This document shows, one piece after another, positions 28,587 to 35,903 of a stretch of DNA of 64,000 nucleotides; the stretch's first letter is position 1, and each line of letters starts with the position of its first letter. Source of the DNA: Sulfomarinibacter sp963733915 (GTDB lineage Bacteria > Acidobacteriota > Thermoanaerobaculia > Thermoanaerobaculales > Sulfomarinibacteraceae); assembly GCA_963733915.1 (NCBI GenBank), contig CAVTEP010000003.1:267609-331608 (forward strand). The letters run 5' to 3'. Made by a program: the position numbers and the translations under genes. Under the pieces are notes generated by a model. It saw only the letters and a program-made list of their open reading frames with translations, made no database searches and was not told the DNA's origin.

Positions 28587-29531
28587 TCAGCTGCCAGATC
28601 GCTCAAACGTTGAAACGTTCCACGTTAGAACGTTCCACCCTTCTCCCGCGGTTTCCGATTCTGATGACATGTGAGCAATCACCGGAAACGTGAAACGTTT
28701 TAACGTTCTAACCGTTCTAACAGTTCCTTCCGCCGGTTTGCGCAGGATCCACAAATAGGTCGGAAACGCCCAGTAGGCGGCACCGAGCACGGCGAGCGCC
28801 GCCCGTTGTTTGAGTGAGCCCGGCATCACCATGTCGGTTGCCTCGAATCGGACCGGATCCCGAACCACCGCCCGGGTGTAGTCGGTGATCTCGAACCGGC
28901 GGGCCAGCCGGCGCAGACCCCACAGGCTGCGGTGGGTCTCGTAATAGCTCTGTCCCCTGCCCGCCAGCCGCACATAAAGGTGACCGAGATGCTTTGGTAG
29001 GAGCGACAGGAACGGCAGGTTGTAGTGGCCTTCCCACAGCCGCAGCCGGTTCTCGGCCGCGAAGTAGCACAGGCCTCCCGGACGCAGGACCCGGAAAACC
29101 TCGTCCAGAAGCTGCTGGGCGTTCGGCACGTGCTCATAAATGTGGGTACAGGTGACGAGGTCGAACTCCGCGGTCAGGAACGGCAGGTTCATCGAGTCGC
29201 CGATTCGGTAACGGACGTTGGCGGCAGCACGGTTTTTCTGCGCCCACGCGACCGCGCCATCATCGATGTCGACCCCCACAACCTGCCCCAGGAACTCGGC
29301 GTAGTGCCGGGTCAGGATTCCGGTCGAGCAGCCTATGTCCAGCGCCCGAACAGTCTGCGGATCGAGCCCGGCGGAGCGCATCGCATCGAGAACCACCGCA
29401 ACCGTCTTGCGCGCCTTCTGCAGCCGGCCCAGCTCGTCGAACATCGTCCCGGGATGGATCTCGGAAAAATCGCGCTGGTAGGCGCGCCCGGCGTCAGGTA
29501 GATTCGCAGGAGGCTGCGCGCTCTTCTCCAT
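28587..29531 (-). CDS. class I SAM-dependent methyltransferase with repeat-encoded tail
   Basis: 314 residues. The SAM-binding motif I is Ala-Leu-Asp-Ile-Gly-Cys-Ser-Thr-Gly, followed by the acidic end of strand 2 (Val-Val-Gly-Val-Asp-Ile-Asp) and Asp-Leu-Val-Thr-Cys-Thr-His-Ile-Tyr-Glu-His-Val. This is the ubiE/UbiG-like Methyltransf_11 type acting on a small molecule or lipid-linked substrate. About the last 46 residues are encoded by the AACGTT repeat element at 28603-28735, not by family sequence, so the real domain ends near residue 268. The gene starts 30 bases after the BrkB-type gene stop and is probably in its operon. Confidence 0.85.
   Translation of the reverse strand: MEKSAQPPANLPDAGRAYQRDFSEIHPGTMFDELGRLQKARKTVAVVLDAMRSAGLDPQTVRALDIGCSTGILTRHYAEFLGQVVGVDIDDGAVAWAQKNRAAANVRYRIGDSMNLPFLTAEFDLVTCTHIYEHVPNAQQLLDEVFRVLRPGGLCYFAAENRLRLWEGHYNLPFLSLLPKHLGHLYVRLAGRGQSYYETHRSLWGLRRLARRFEITDYTRAVVRDPVRFEATDMVMPGSLKQRAALAVLGAAYWAFPTYLWILRKPAEGTVRTVRTLKRFTFPVIAHMSSESETAGEGWNVLTWNVSTFERSGS
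28603..28735. repeat. octamer AACGTTNN repeat element (two clusters)
   Basis: Two clusters of AACGTT-centred octamers (about 28603-28637 and 28685-28727) flank about 48 bases of unrelated sequence. The element is read as the last 46 codons of the methyltransferase, whose stop lies just beyond it. Confidence 0.75.
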
Positions 29532-29561
29532 GATTCCCCTTCGTTGCTGTTCCGGTCGGCA

Positions 29562-30872
29562 TCACGACGCGTCTCGGCCGGCTCGGAGCCGATTGACCAC
29601 CTCGAGAAAGTTGGTGTCGCCGACCGCCTCGAATCCGGCGTCACGAAAATCGGCGACAATCGACTCGACCATCAATTCGATCGGCCGCTGTCGCAGCTCC
29701 TCGTCGCCCATCGGGATGAAGGCCGCGATCACATCGGCGACCCTCACCTCGCCCAACGAACGCGCGGGAACGACACCTTCGGAACCCGAGCCGATTGCCA
29801 CCAGACGCGCGAGCCCCGCTTCCACCAGGCGGTCGATGTGGCTGTCCACCGAGCCTGTAGCGACCAGGAATCTGCGCGACATCTCGTCCGACGTCGGCGG
29901 ATCGCCACCGTCGTGAAACCGCCGGGCGATATAGGTATACAGCTGGAGACCGGTCGGCACCCGATCGCAGTCGTCGCCGTCGCCTACGGCTTCGCTTCGG
30001 ATCAGAGCCGCAAAGTGCTGGTGGGTGAATGCGATCTCGAGGCCGACGAGGACGATGATCCAGGTGATGTAGAGCCAGATCAGGAAGATCGGAATCACCG
30101 CCAACGAGCCGTAGATCGTCGAATAGCGCACCGATTGTCCGACCGAGTTTGCAAAGAGGTTTTTTCCGACCTCCCACAGCAGGCCCCCGAATACCGCGCC
30201 AAAAAACGCGCTCGCGAAGCGAACGCGGGTATACGGAATCACCAGATACATGAGCAGGAACGCGAGAAAGCTCAAGACCAGCGGGAAGACCCAGGTGCCG
30301 AGCGTTTCGAGGGTGTTGGGATCGAAGCTGACATCACGCAGGACGGCGGCCTTGATGCGGGCTGAGATCGTGATGCTGGCACCGAGGAGGAGCGCCCCGA
30401 ACACGAGCACCGAGGTGTAGGAGGTGATCTTCGAGATAAACCGCCGGTGGGTGGTCACGTGCCAGATGTTGTTGAAGTTCGACTCGATGTTGTCGAGGAG
30501 GAGGATCGCGGCGAGGGTCAAAAAGATGAAACCGATCAGACCCAGCGCCCTCGCCCCGTCGGCGAACTGATTGACGTAGGCGACGATGACGTCCTGGCTG
30601 GTGGGGAGAAACTGGGTAAAGAGAAATTCCTGCACCTTTTGCTTGACGTCGTCGAAAGCGCCGAACGCCGAAAACAGGGCAAATCCCACGGCGACCAGCG
30701 GCACCGCAGCCAGGAGGGACGAATAGGCGAGGCCGGATGCGCGGATAAGGACCTTGTCGCGGCTGCACTGGCACCAGGTCGCGCGCACGAATTGGACACA
30801 GCGCACAAGCACCCTCTCCCACCACGGGAGGGCTCGCAAATCGAGACGGCGCAGGTGGTCGAAAACTCGCAT
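29562..30872 (-). CDS. YihY/BrkB family membrane protein with C-terminal winged-helix-like region
   Basis: 436 residues. The first 290 have the YihY/virulence-factor-BrkB layout of about six membrane helices with conserved Ala-Tyr-Ser-Ser-Leu-Leu-Ala-Ala-Val-Pro, Asn-Asn-Ile-Trp and Tyr-Gly-Ser-Leu-Ala-Val-Ile-Pro-Ile-Phe. The protein then continues with about 140 soluble residues that look like a winged-helix fold (Ser-Arg-Arg-Phe-Leu-Val, then Asp-Arg-Leu-Val-Glu-Ala-Gly-Leu). The family was once wrongly called RNase BN; its function is not settled. It is the first gene of a pair with the methyltransferase. Confidence 0.85.
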   Translation of the reverse strand: MRVFDHLRRLDLRALPWWERVLVRCVQFVRATWCQCSRDKVLIRASGLAYSSLLAAVPLVAVGFALFSAFGAFDDVKQKVQEFLFTQFLPTSQDVIVAYVNQFADGARALGLIGFIFLTLAAILLLDNIESNFNNIWHVTTHRRFISKITSYTSVLVFGALLLGASITISARIKAAVLRDVSFDPNTLETLGTWVFPLVLSFLAFLLMYLVIPYTRVRFASAFFGAVFGGLLWEVGKNLFANSVGQSVRYSTIYGSLAVIPIFLIWLYITWIIVLVGLEIAFTHQHFAALIRSEAVGDGDDCDRVPTGLQLYTYIARRFHDGGDPPTSDEMSRRFLVATGSVDSHIDRLVEAGLARLVAIGSGSEGVVPARSLGEVRVADVIAAFIPMGDEELRQRPIELMVESIVADFRDAGFEAVGDTNFLEVVNRLRAGRDAS

Positions 30873-31036
30873 TTCAACTCTCCAGCCCTCTCATGATAGT
30901 GCAATTGATCCTCCGAATCAGGTTAGAATGACCTGGACATAGTGCCTGGTAGCCGGAACCCATAGCGGGACAAGAGTGGCGCCGATTCGAAACCGAATGA
31001 GTCGAGACCGCGCCGCAAAACGACAGGGAGGATTTG

Positions 31037-31399
31037 ATGATGGCATCGCACCGCCGTTTCGCAGCGCTGTTGATCTGTGCGCTCCTTTGCGCGCCTGCGT
31101 TTGCAGCCGCCGACAATGAGGAAGCTTCCATACAGCAGGCGCCCTGCTGCTTCGAGAACCCGCGTTTCAGCGGTACCTGCGAGGTGACGCCGGGCGAGGA
31201 CGAGAGCTGTTCCTCCATCCTCGGCTACCTCAACAACCCCAACAGCGTCGGTAAGGACTACTGCGGCAACACCCAGGTCCGCGGCGGGTGGTCTCAGGTG
31301 TCGTGTGAGTCGGGCGCCTCGGCGACCACTCCCGCCGTCTGCGGCGACTCTCAACCGCGGATTGACGCCAACGCCGTTCACGGTTCGCCGGCGAGCTGA
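31037..31399 (+). CDS. small exported Cys-rich domain protein
   Basis: 120 residues with GGGAGGA upstream of two neighbouring ATGs and a signal peptide ending Ala-Phe-Ala-Ala-Ala. Nearly all of the mature protein is the six-cysteine domain seen in the gene at 25579, with the same Cys spacing at its ends and the same Tyr-Cys-Gly-Asn-Thr and Val-Arg-Gly-Gly-Trp elements, then a short Ser/Ala tail. It ends 16 bases before the HtrA-like protease gene, which suggests joint expression and maybe a substrate or cofactor relation. Confidence 0.75.
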   Translation: MMASHRRFAALLICALLCAPAFAAADNEEASIQQAPCCFENPRFSGTCEVTPGEDESCSSILGYLNNPNSVGKDYCGNTQVRGGWSQVSCESGASATTPAVCGDSQPRIDANAVHGSPAS

Positions 31400-31415
31400 A
31401 AGGACGGGAGGCGCC

Positions 31416-32464
31416 GTGCGAGTTTTTCTGCCGACCCTCATGATGGCCCTCGCCGCGGCAGTGCCGGGGTCGGCCGCCGAGCCACCCACCATCGGCGAGA
31501 TCTTTCTCATGGTCGATCAGGCGGTGGTGGAAATCACCACTGTTCAGCAGGTAGTTGCCGACCAGGGACCGGCACGACGCGTCGCGGCCGGGAGTCTCGG
31601 CTCCGGTTTTCTGATCTCGAGCGACGGTCGGATCATGACGGCGGCGCACGTCGTGCAAGTGGCGGACAGAATTACGGTGCGTTTTGTCACCGGCGACGAA
31701 GTCGCGGCACGGGTGCTGGCCTCGGACCCCAGCGCGGATGTAGCGTTGATTCAGGCGGAATCGGTGCCCGCAGGTGTCAAACCCGCGCTGCTCGGCAATT
31801 CCGACGAGGCCGCGGTGGGCGACCAGGTCCTGGTGATCGGCGCGCCCTACGGCATCGCCCACACGCTCACGGTCGGCCACGTCAGCGCCCGTCGTGCGCC
31901 AAATCACCTCTTTGGCGGCTTTGAAAAGGTCGAGCTCCTGCAGACGGACGCCGCCATCAACCAGGGCAACTCGGGCGGACCGATGTTCAACATGCAGGGA
32001 GAGGTCATCGGCGTCGTCAGCCACATCTTTTCGACCAGCGGCGGGTTTCAGGGCCTCGGCTTCGTCGTCACCTCGAACCTCGCGATGAAGGTTCTGATCG
32101 ACGATCCCACCGCCTGGACCGGGCTCCACGGCGTCGTGATCGACGGGCCGGTGGCGGCGGCCCTCAACGTACCGCAGAGCGCCGGGATCCTCGTCGACGC
32201 GGTTGCCGACGGGTCACCGCGTCGGCCCTCGGCTTGCTCGCCGGCGACCTCAAGGCGACGATCGCGGGCCGGAGCTGACCCTCGGCGGTGATATCATCCT
32301 GGCTCGGTCCACGGCATTCGCGTCGGCGAGCCGGACTTTCAAGAGAAGGTCCTGACCAGGCGCAAGACGCTCGGACCGGCGCGATCAGTTCGAGGCTGAC
32401 CGTGCTTCGCGACGGCGACGTGATCCGACTGAGCAAGCCGGTCTCTGTTCTCGTCATCAAATGA
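31416..32464 (+). CDS. HtrA-like trypsin-family serine protease with PDZ-like end (frameshifted)
   Basis: A GTG start with GGGAGG upstream and a signal peptide ending Gly-Ser-Ala-Ala. The catalytic triad is visible: His in Thr-Ala-Ala-His-Val-Val, Asp in Ser-Ala-Asp-Val-Ala-Leu, Ser in Gly-Asn-Ser-Gly-Gly-Pro. The clean frame continues to 32276, but after about 32215 the family signal moves to other frames: Ala-Leu-Gly-Leu-Leu-Ala-Gly-Asp, then Gly-Gly-Asp-Ile-Ile-Leu, then Leu-Arg-Asp-Gly-Asp-Val-Ile and a stop at 32464. That is the normal end of a PDZ domain. At least three indels must lie in 32210-32390. It acts in the periplasm on misfolded or exported proteins. Confidence 0.8.
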
Positions 32465-32509
32465 TCGCTGTCGGCGGTCGCTCGGGAAATAGTCGTGGCG
32501 TCGGACCGG

Positions 32510-32538
32510 TTGAGATCACTAGAGAATTCAGATATGAA
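32510..32538 (+). promoter_or_regulatory. probable promoter of the Ni-SOD gene
   Basis: TTGAGA (32510-32515), 17 bases, TATGAA (32533-32538), 17 bases before the start codon. A short leader is implied. GGGGGA between promoter and ATG serves as ribosome site. Confidence 0.35.
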
Positions 32539-32555
32539 ACGGGGGACTTGACTTC

Positions 32556-33044
32556 ATGAAACGCTCTTCACCTTCACCGACAGTGCTGACCCTATGCGTG
32601 GCACTCGGAATCACGGCGCCGGTCGCGGCCCACTGCCAGATCCCGTGCGGGATTTACGATGACGAGCTTCGAGTCCAACTCATGGAGGAGGACATCACCA
32701 CCATCGAAAAATCGATGAACGAAATCAACACCCTCGGAGCCGCCACTCCGGTGAACTACAACCAGGTGGTGCGTTGGGTCATGAACAAAGAGGATCACGC
32801 ACAGAAGCTGCAGGACATCGTCACGGCCTACTTCATGGCCCAGCGCATCAAGCCGCCGACCGACCACGGCGACGAAAAGGCGATGAACGAGTACCTGCAC
32901 AAGCTGGCCCTTCTCCACGCCATCCAGATCCACGCCATGAAGGCAAAGCAGAGCATCGATATCGGCGAGATCGCCACCCTGCGTGATCTGGTGACCCAGT
33001 TCCGTAAGGCGTACTTCGGCGAAGAAGCCGGGCACGCGCATTAA
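32556..33044 (+). CDS. sodN: exported nickel-containing superoxide dismutase
   Basis: 162 residues. A signal peptide of about 25 residues ends Pro-Val-Ala-Ala, and the mature protein would begin His-Cys-Gln-Ile-Pro-Cys-Gly-Ile-Tyr. In Ni-SOD the nickel hook is exactly the N-terminal His1, Cys2 and Cys6 in His-Cys-x-x-Pro-Cys-Gly-x-Tyr. The rest is the four-helix bundle of the family (Ile-Glu-Lys-Ser-Met-Asn-Glu-Ile, Trp-Val-Met-Asn-Lys-Glu-Asp-His). It converts superoxide to oxygen and hydrogen peroxide. Because the hook needs a free N-terminal His, cleavage by signal peptidase would do the job that SodX does for cytoplasmic Ni-SOD. No sodX-like gene is next to it. Confidence 0.9.
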   Translation: MKRSSPSPTVLTLCVALGITAPVAAHCQIPCGIYDDELRVQLMEEDITTIEKSMNEINTLGAATPVNYNQVVRWVMNKEDHAQKLQDIVTAYFMAQRIKPPTDHGDEKAMNEYLHKLALLHAIQIHAMKAKQSIDIGEIATLRDLVTQFRKAYFGEEAGHAH

Positions 33045-33049
33045 TTTTC

Positions 33050-33775
33050 ATGAGGCAGGTATTCGATATCGACCCGGCCACCTTGCTGACGTCGCTGACA
33101 GAACCTCTGCGAGGGCTCGAGCCTCGGCCGGGCTCGCCGACCGAGGCGCAGCTGCAGTCGATCATCGGCAGTTCGCAAGAAATTTTTCTCAGCGCCGCGC
33201 GGCCGCGCGGGTTGTTTCAGACGATCGAGCTCGAGGAGTTTGACAGTATCTACTTCGGCGATGGCGGCAACGACGACGATACGCCGCTCGAGCACGTCGT
33301 CGAGGACGCCCAATCGCTCGCCCTGTTCGCAGTGACCCTGGGCGGAGAGGTATCGGACCGCATCAGCGGTTTCTTCGACGGCGGCAATCTTGCCGAGGGC
33401 TACATTCTCGACCAGCTGGCCTCCCTGGCCGCCGACGAGCTCGCCCAGGTCGCCGCCCGTCGCCTGCGCGCCGCGCAGGAATCGGGCCCGGACACCTCCA
33501 TCCTGCCCTACAGCCCCGGCTACTGCGGCTGGAACGTCTCTGGCCAGCGCGCGCTCTTTGCCCGCCTCGAGCCCGAGGAGCTCGGCATCACCATCAACGC
33601 AAGCTGCCTCATGCAACCCCTCAAATCGGTCTCCGGGGTGCTGGTGACAGCGCCCGTCTCGGCGCACGATTTCAGTCCGGGTTTTCCGTGCTGCGCATCC
33701 TGCACCACCCTCGACTGCCAGGACCGGATCGCCTCCATCCGGCCGGGCGCCTCGCCGACCAACGGCGCCGTGTAA
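33050..33775 (+). CDS. stand-alone B12-dependent methionine synthase activation-domain protein
   Basis: 241 residues, no signal peptide. The C-terminal half has the core of the MetH reactivation domain: Tyr-Ser-Pro-Gly-Tyr-Cys-Gly-Trp, then Leu-Phe-Ala-Arg-Leu, Ile-Thr-Ile-Asn, and Leu-Met-Gln-Pro-Leu-Lys-Ser-Val-Ser-Gly-Val. It ends in a cysteine cluster (Cys-Cys-x-x-Cys-x-x-x-x-Cys) as in other single-domain members. In full-length MetH this domain binds S-adenosylmethionine to reactivate oxidised cobalamin. Stand-alone forms accompany corrinoid enzymes, but none is visible here. It starts five bases after the Ni-SOD stop without a clear Shine-Dalgarno, so it may be coupled to it. Confidence 0.7.
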   Translation: MRQVFDIDPATLLTSLTEPLRGLEPRPGSPTEAQLQSIIGSSQEIFLSAARPRGLFQTIELEEFDSIYFGDGGNDDDTPLEHVVEDAQSLALFAVTLGGEVSDRISGFFDGGNLAEGYILDQLASLAADELAQVAARRLRAAQESGPDTSILPYSPGYCGWNVSGQRALFARLEPEELGITINASCLMQPLKSVSGVLVTAPVSAHDFSPGFPCCASCTTLDCQDRIASIRPGASPTNGAV

Positions 33776-33853
33776 ACCACATCGTCGTGCGGACGTAGTA
33801 CCCTGCTGTGAATTCTCGAGGCCCGCGGCCGCGGGTCGGAAACGGGGCTACGG

Positions 33854-35740
33854 ATGGAAATCACTCGCAAAACACTGATGACACTGGTATTGGTGGCGCT
33901 GATCGCGGCAGCAGTCATCAGCTTCGCCGCCGAGGAAGAGCTCTTCTACGAAAACCGGGAGGACATCCCGCTCCAGTACCGCTGGAGCCTCGAGGACATC
34001 TTCCCGAATGTCGAGGCATGGGAGGCCGCATATACGAGCCTTGAGGCGCGTATCCCGGAGATGACCGCGTACAAAGACCGCCTCGGCGAGTCGGCCGAGG
34101 TGCTGCTGGCGGCGCTCGAGCTCCAGAACGAGCTCGGGCGTTCGATCGAGGACATCTACGTCTACGCGGCCGAGTGGCAGAACACCGACACCCGCAACGC
34201 GACTGCCAACACCTACATGGGACGGGCGCGGTCGCTGCTGGCGAGCCTCACCGAAGCGGGGGCGTTCTTCGAACCGGAGATCGTCCAGATCCCCGACGCC
34301 ACGATGGCGAAGTTCCTCGCGGACCCGCGGCTGGAGACCTTTCGGCATTATCTGGACAACATCCTCCGCACCAAAGCCCACGTCCGTTCGCAGGAGGTGG
34401 AGGAGGTCCTCGCCGGCGCGGCCCTGCTTCGCTCGGCTCCGCAGGAGACCTATAGCTATTTGAATGACGCCGACATCGTGTGGCCGACCATCACCGATGA
34501 AAACGGCGAGGAGAAGACGGCCACCCCGTCGCTCTTCTACAGCTTTCTCTCGAGCCAGAACCGCCGGGTTCGAAAGGACTATGCGTTGGCGATGTTCGGC
34601 ACCTACGACAAGTACGGCAACACCTTTTCGGGGACATTTTCTGGTTCGGTCGCCTCCGACATCTGGATGGCAAAGACCCGCAGGTACCCGAACACCCTCG
34701 ACATGGTGCTCGACCAGGCAAACGTGCCGTCGTCGGTGGTCGATACCCTGGTGTCCACGGTACACGACAACCTCGATGCGGTGCACGACTACGTGAACCT
34801 CCGCAAGCAGGTGCTCGGCCTCGAGGACTTCCACATCTATGACCTCTACGTGAGCCTGGTGCCCGAGGTCGAGACCCGTTACACGTTCGACGAAGGTTGG
34901 GCGCTGGCGATGGAGTTCTGGACCGAGACCTTTGGCGAGGAGTACGCCGAGGTGGCGGCCCGAGGTCTGGCCGGACGCTGGATCGACGTCTACCCCAACA
35001 CCGGTAAACGAGGCGGCGCCTACTCCTGGGGCACCTACAACTCACACCCCTACCTGTTCCTCAACTGGGGTGGGCAGTTCGAAGACGTCTCGACCCTGGT
35101 CCACGAAATGGGGCACTCGATCCACCGCTTCCTCGCCAACCAGAACCAGCCCTATCACGACTCAGGCTACAGCCTGTTCGTGGCCGAGGTGGCTTCAGTC
35201 GCCGCCGAGTCGCTGTTTTTCGAGTGGATGCTCGACCGGACCGAGGACCCGACCCAACGACTGGCGCTGCTCAACCAGCGGATGAACGACATCATCGGCA
35301 CCTTTCTCCGGCAGATCTTCTTCCACGAGTTCGAGCACCGGGCGCATCTCATGGCCGACGAGGGTACCCCGCTGACCAAGGAGTCGCTCGGCAACGCCTG
35401 GGGCGATCTATGGCAGGAGTACTACGGTGACGCGGTGACAGTCGATCCGGAGTACAAGAGCGGCTGGGCGCGAATCACCCACTTTTACCGGACCTACTAC
35501 GTGTGGACCTATGCCACCAGCTTCGCCGCCGGCGAGGCCATCGCCGGACGATTCCGGGCCGGCGACCAGGCCGCGGTCGAGGGCTACCTCGAGGCCCTCA
35601 AGCTCGGCGGCAGCGTCTACCCGATGGAGGCCGTCAAACGGGCGGGGGTCGACATGAACAACCCCGAGGTCATCCGCGCCGTGATGGACAATTTCCGCAA
35701 GATCCTCGGGCAGATGGAGGAGATTCTCCTCGCCGAGTGA
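33854..35740 (+). CDS. pepF: M3B family oligoendopeptidase F, exported
   Basis: 628 residues with an N-terminal hydrophobic segment (residues about 8-26) that can act as signal peptide or anchor. The zinc site is His-Glu-Met-Gly-His in the M3 family form, with the downstream Glu in Phe-Val-Ala-Glu-Val-Ala-Ser. The upstream Gly-Gly-Ala-Tyr-Ser-Trp-Gly and the C-terminal Tyr-Val-Trp-Thr-Tyr-Ala-Thr-Ser are usual for PepF. It cuts oligopeptides of about 7-17 residues. PepF is often cytoplasmic, so the export signal is a point of difference. Confidence 0.88.
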   Translation: MEITRKTLMTLVLVALIAAAVISFAAEEELFYENREDIPLQYRWSLEDIFPNVEAWEAAYTSLEARIPEMTAYKDRLGESAEVLLAALELQNELGRSIEDIYVYAAEWQNTDTRNATANTYMGRARSLLASLTEAGAFFEPEIVQIPDATMAKFLADPRLETFRHYLDNILRTKAHVRSQEVEEVLAGAALLRSAPQETYSYLNDADIVWPTITDENGEEKTATPSLFYSFLSSQNRRVRKDYALAMFGTYDKYGNTFSGTFSGSVASDIWMAKTRRYPNTLDMVLDQANVPSSVVDTLVSTVHDNLDAVHDYVNLRKQVLGLEDFHIYDLYVSLVPEVETRYTFDEGWALAMEFWTETFGEEYAEVAARGLAGRWIDVYPNTGKRGGAYSWGTYNSHPYLFLNWGGQFEDVSTLVHEMGHSIHRFLANQNQPYHDSGYSLFVAEVASVAAESLFFEWMLDRTEDPTQRLALLNQRMNDIIGTFLRQIFFHEFEHRAHLMADEGTPLTKESLGNAWGDLWQEYYGDAVTVDPEYKSGWARITHFYRTYYVWTYATSFAAGEAIAGRFRAGDQAAVEGYLEALKLGGSVYPMEAVKRAGVDMNNPEVIRAVMDNFRKILGQMEEILLAE

Positions 35741-35761
35741 TTCGCTATGACGATGACTTGA

Positions 35762-35794
35762 AAAAGAGCCCGCGGCCCGCGTCGCGGGCTTTTC
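35762..35794. terminator. hairpin terminator between convergent genes
   Basis: AGCCCGCG (35767-35774) and CGCGGGCT (35783-35790) form a stem with T-run after it and A-run before it, so it may work in both directions. It lies after pepF. Confidence 0.65.
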
Positions 35795-35861
35795 GATTTG
35801 AATTCGTAAAAACGTTTCCGACCACCCTCCCCGAGAAATCGACGGCGGTCGATCCCTACCA

Positions 35862-35903
35862 TTCGAAAACGTTCCAACGTTCTAACGTTTCAACGTTATA
35901 ACG
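35862..35903. repeat. octamer AACGTTNN repeat element at the end of the S9 peptidase gene
   Basis: Five CGTTNNAA units in a row. The stop codon and last codons of the S9 peptidase gene on the minus strand lie inside the element. Confidence 0.75.
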
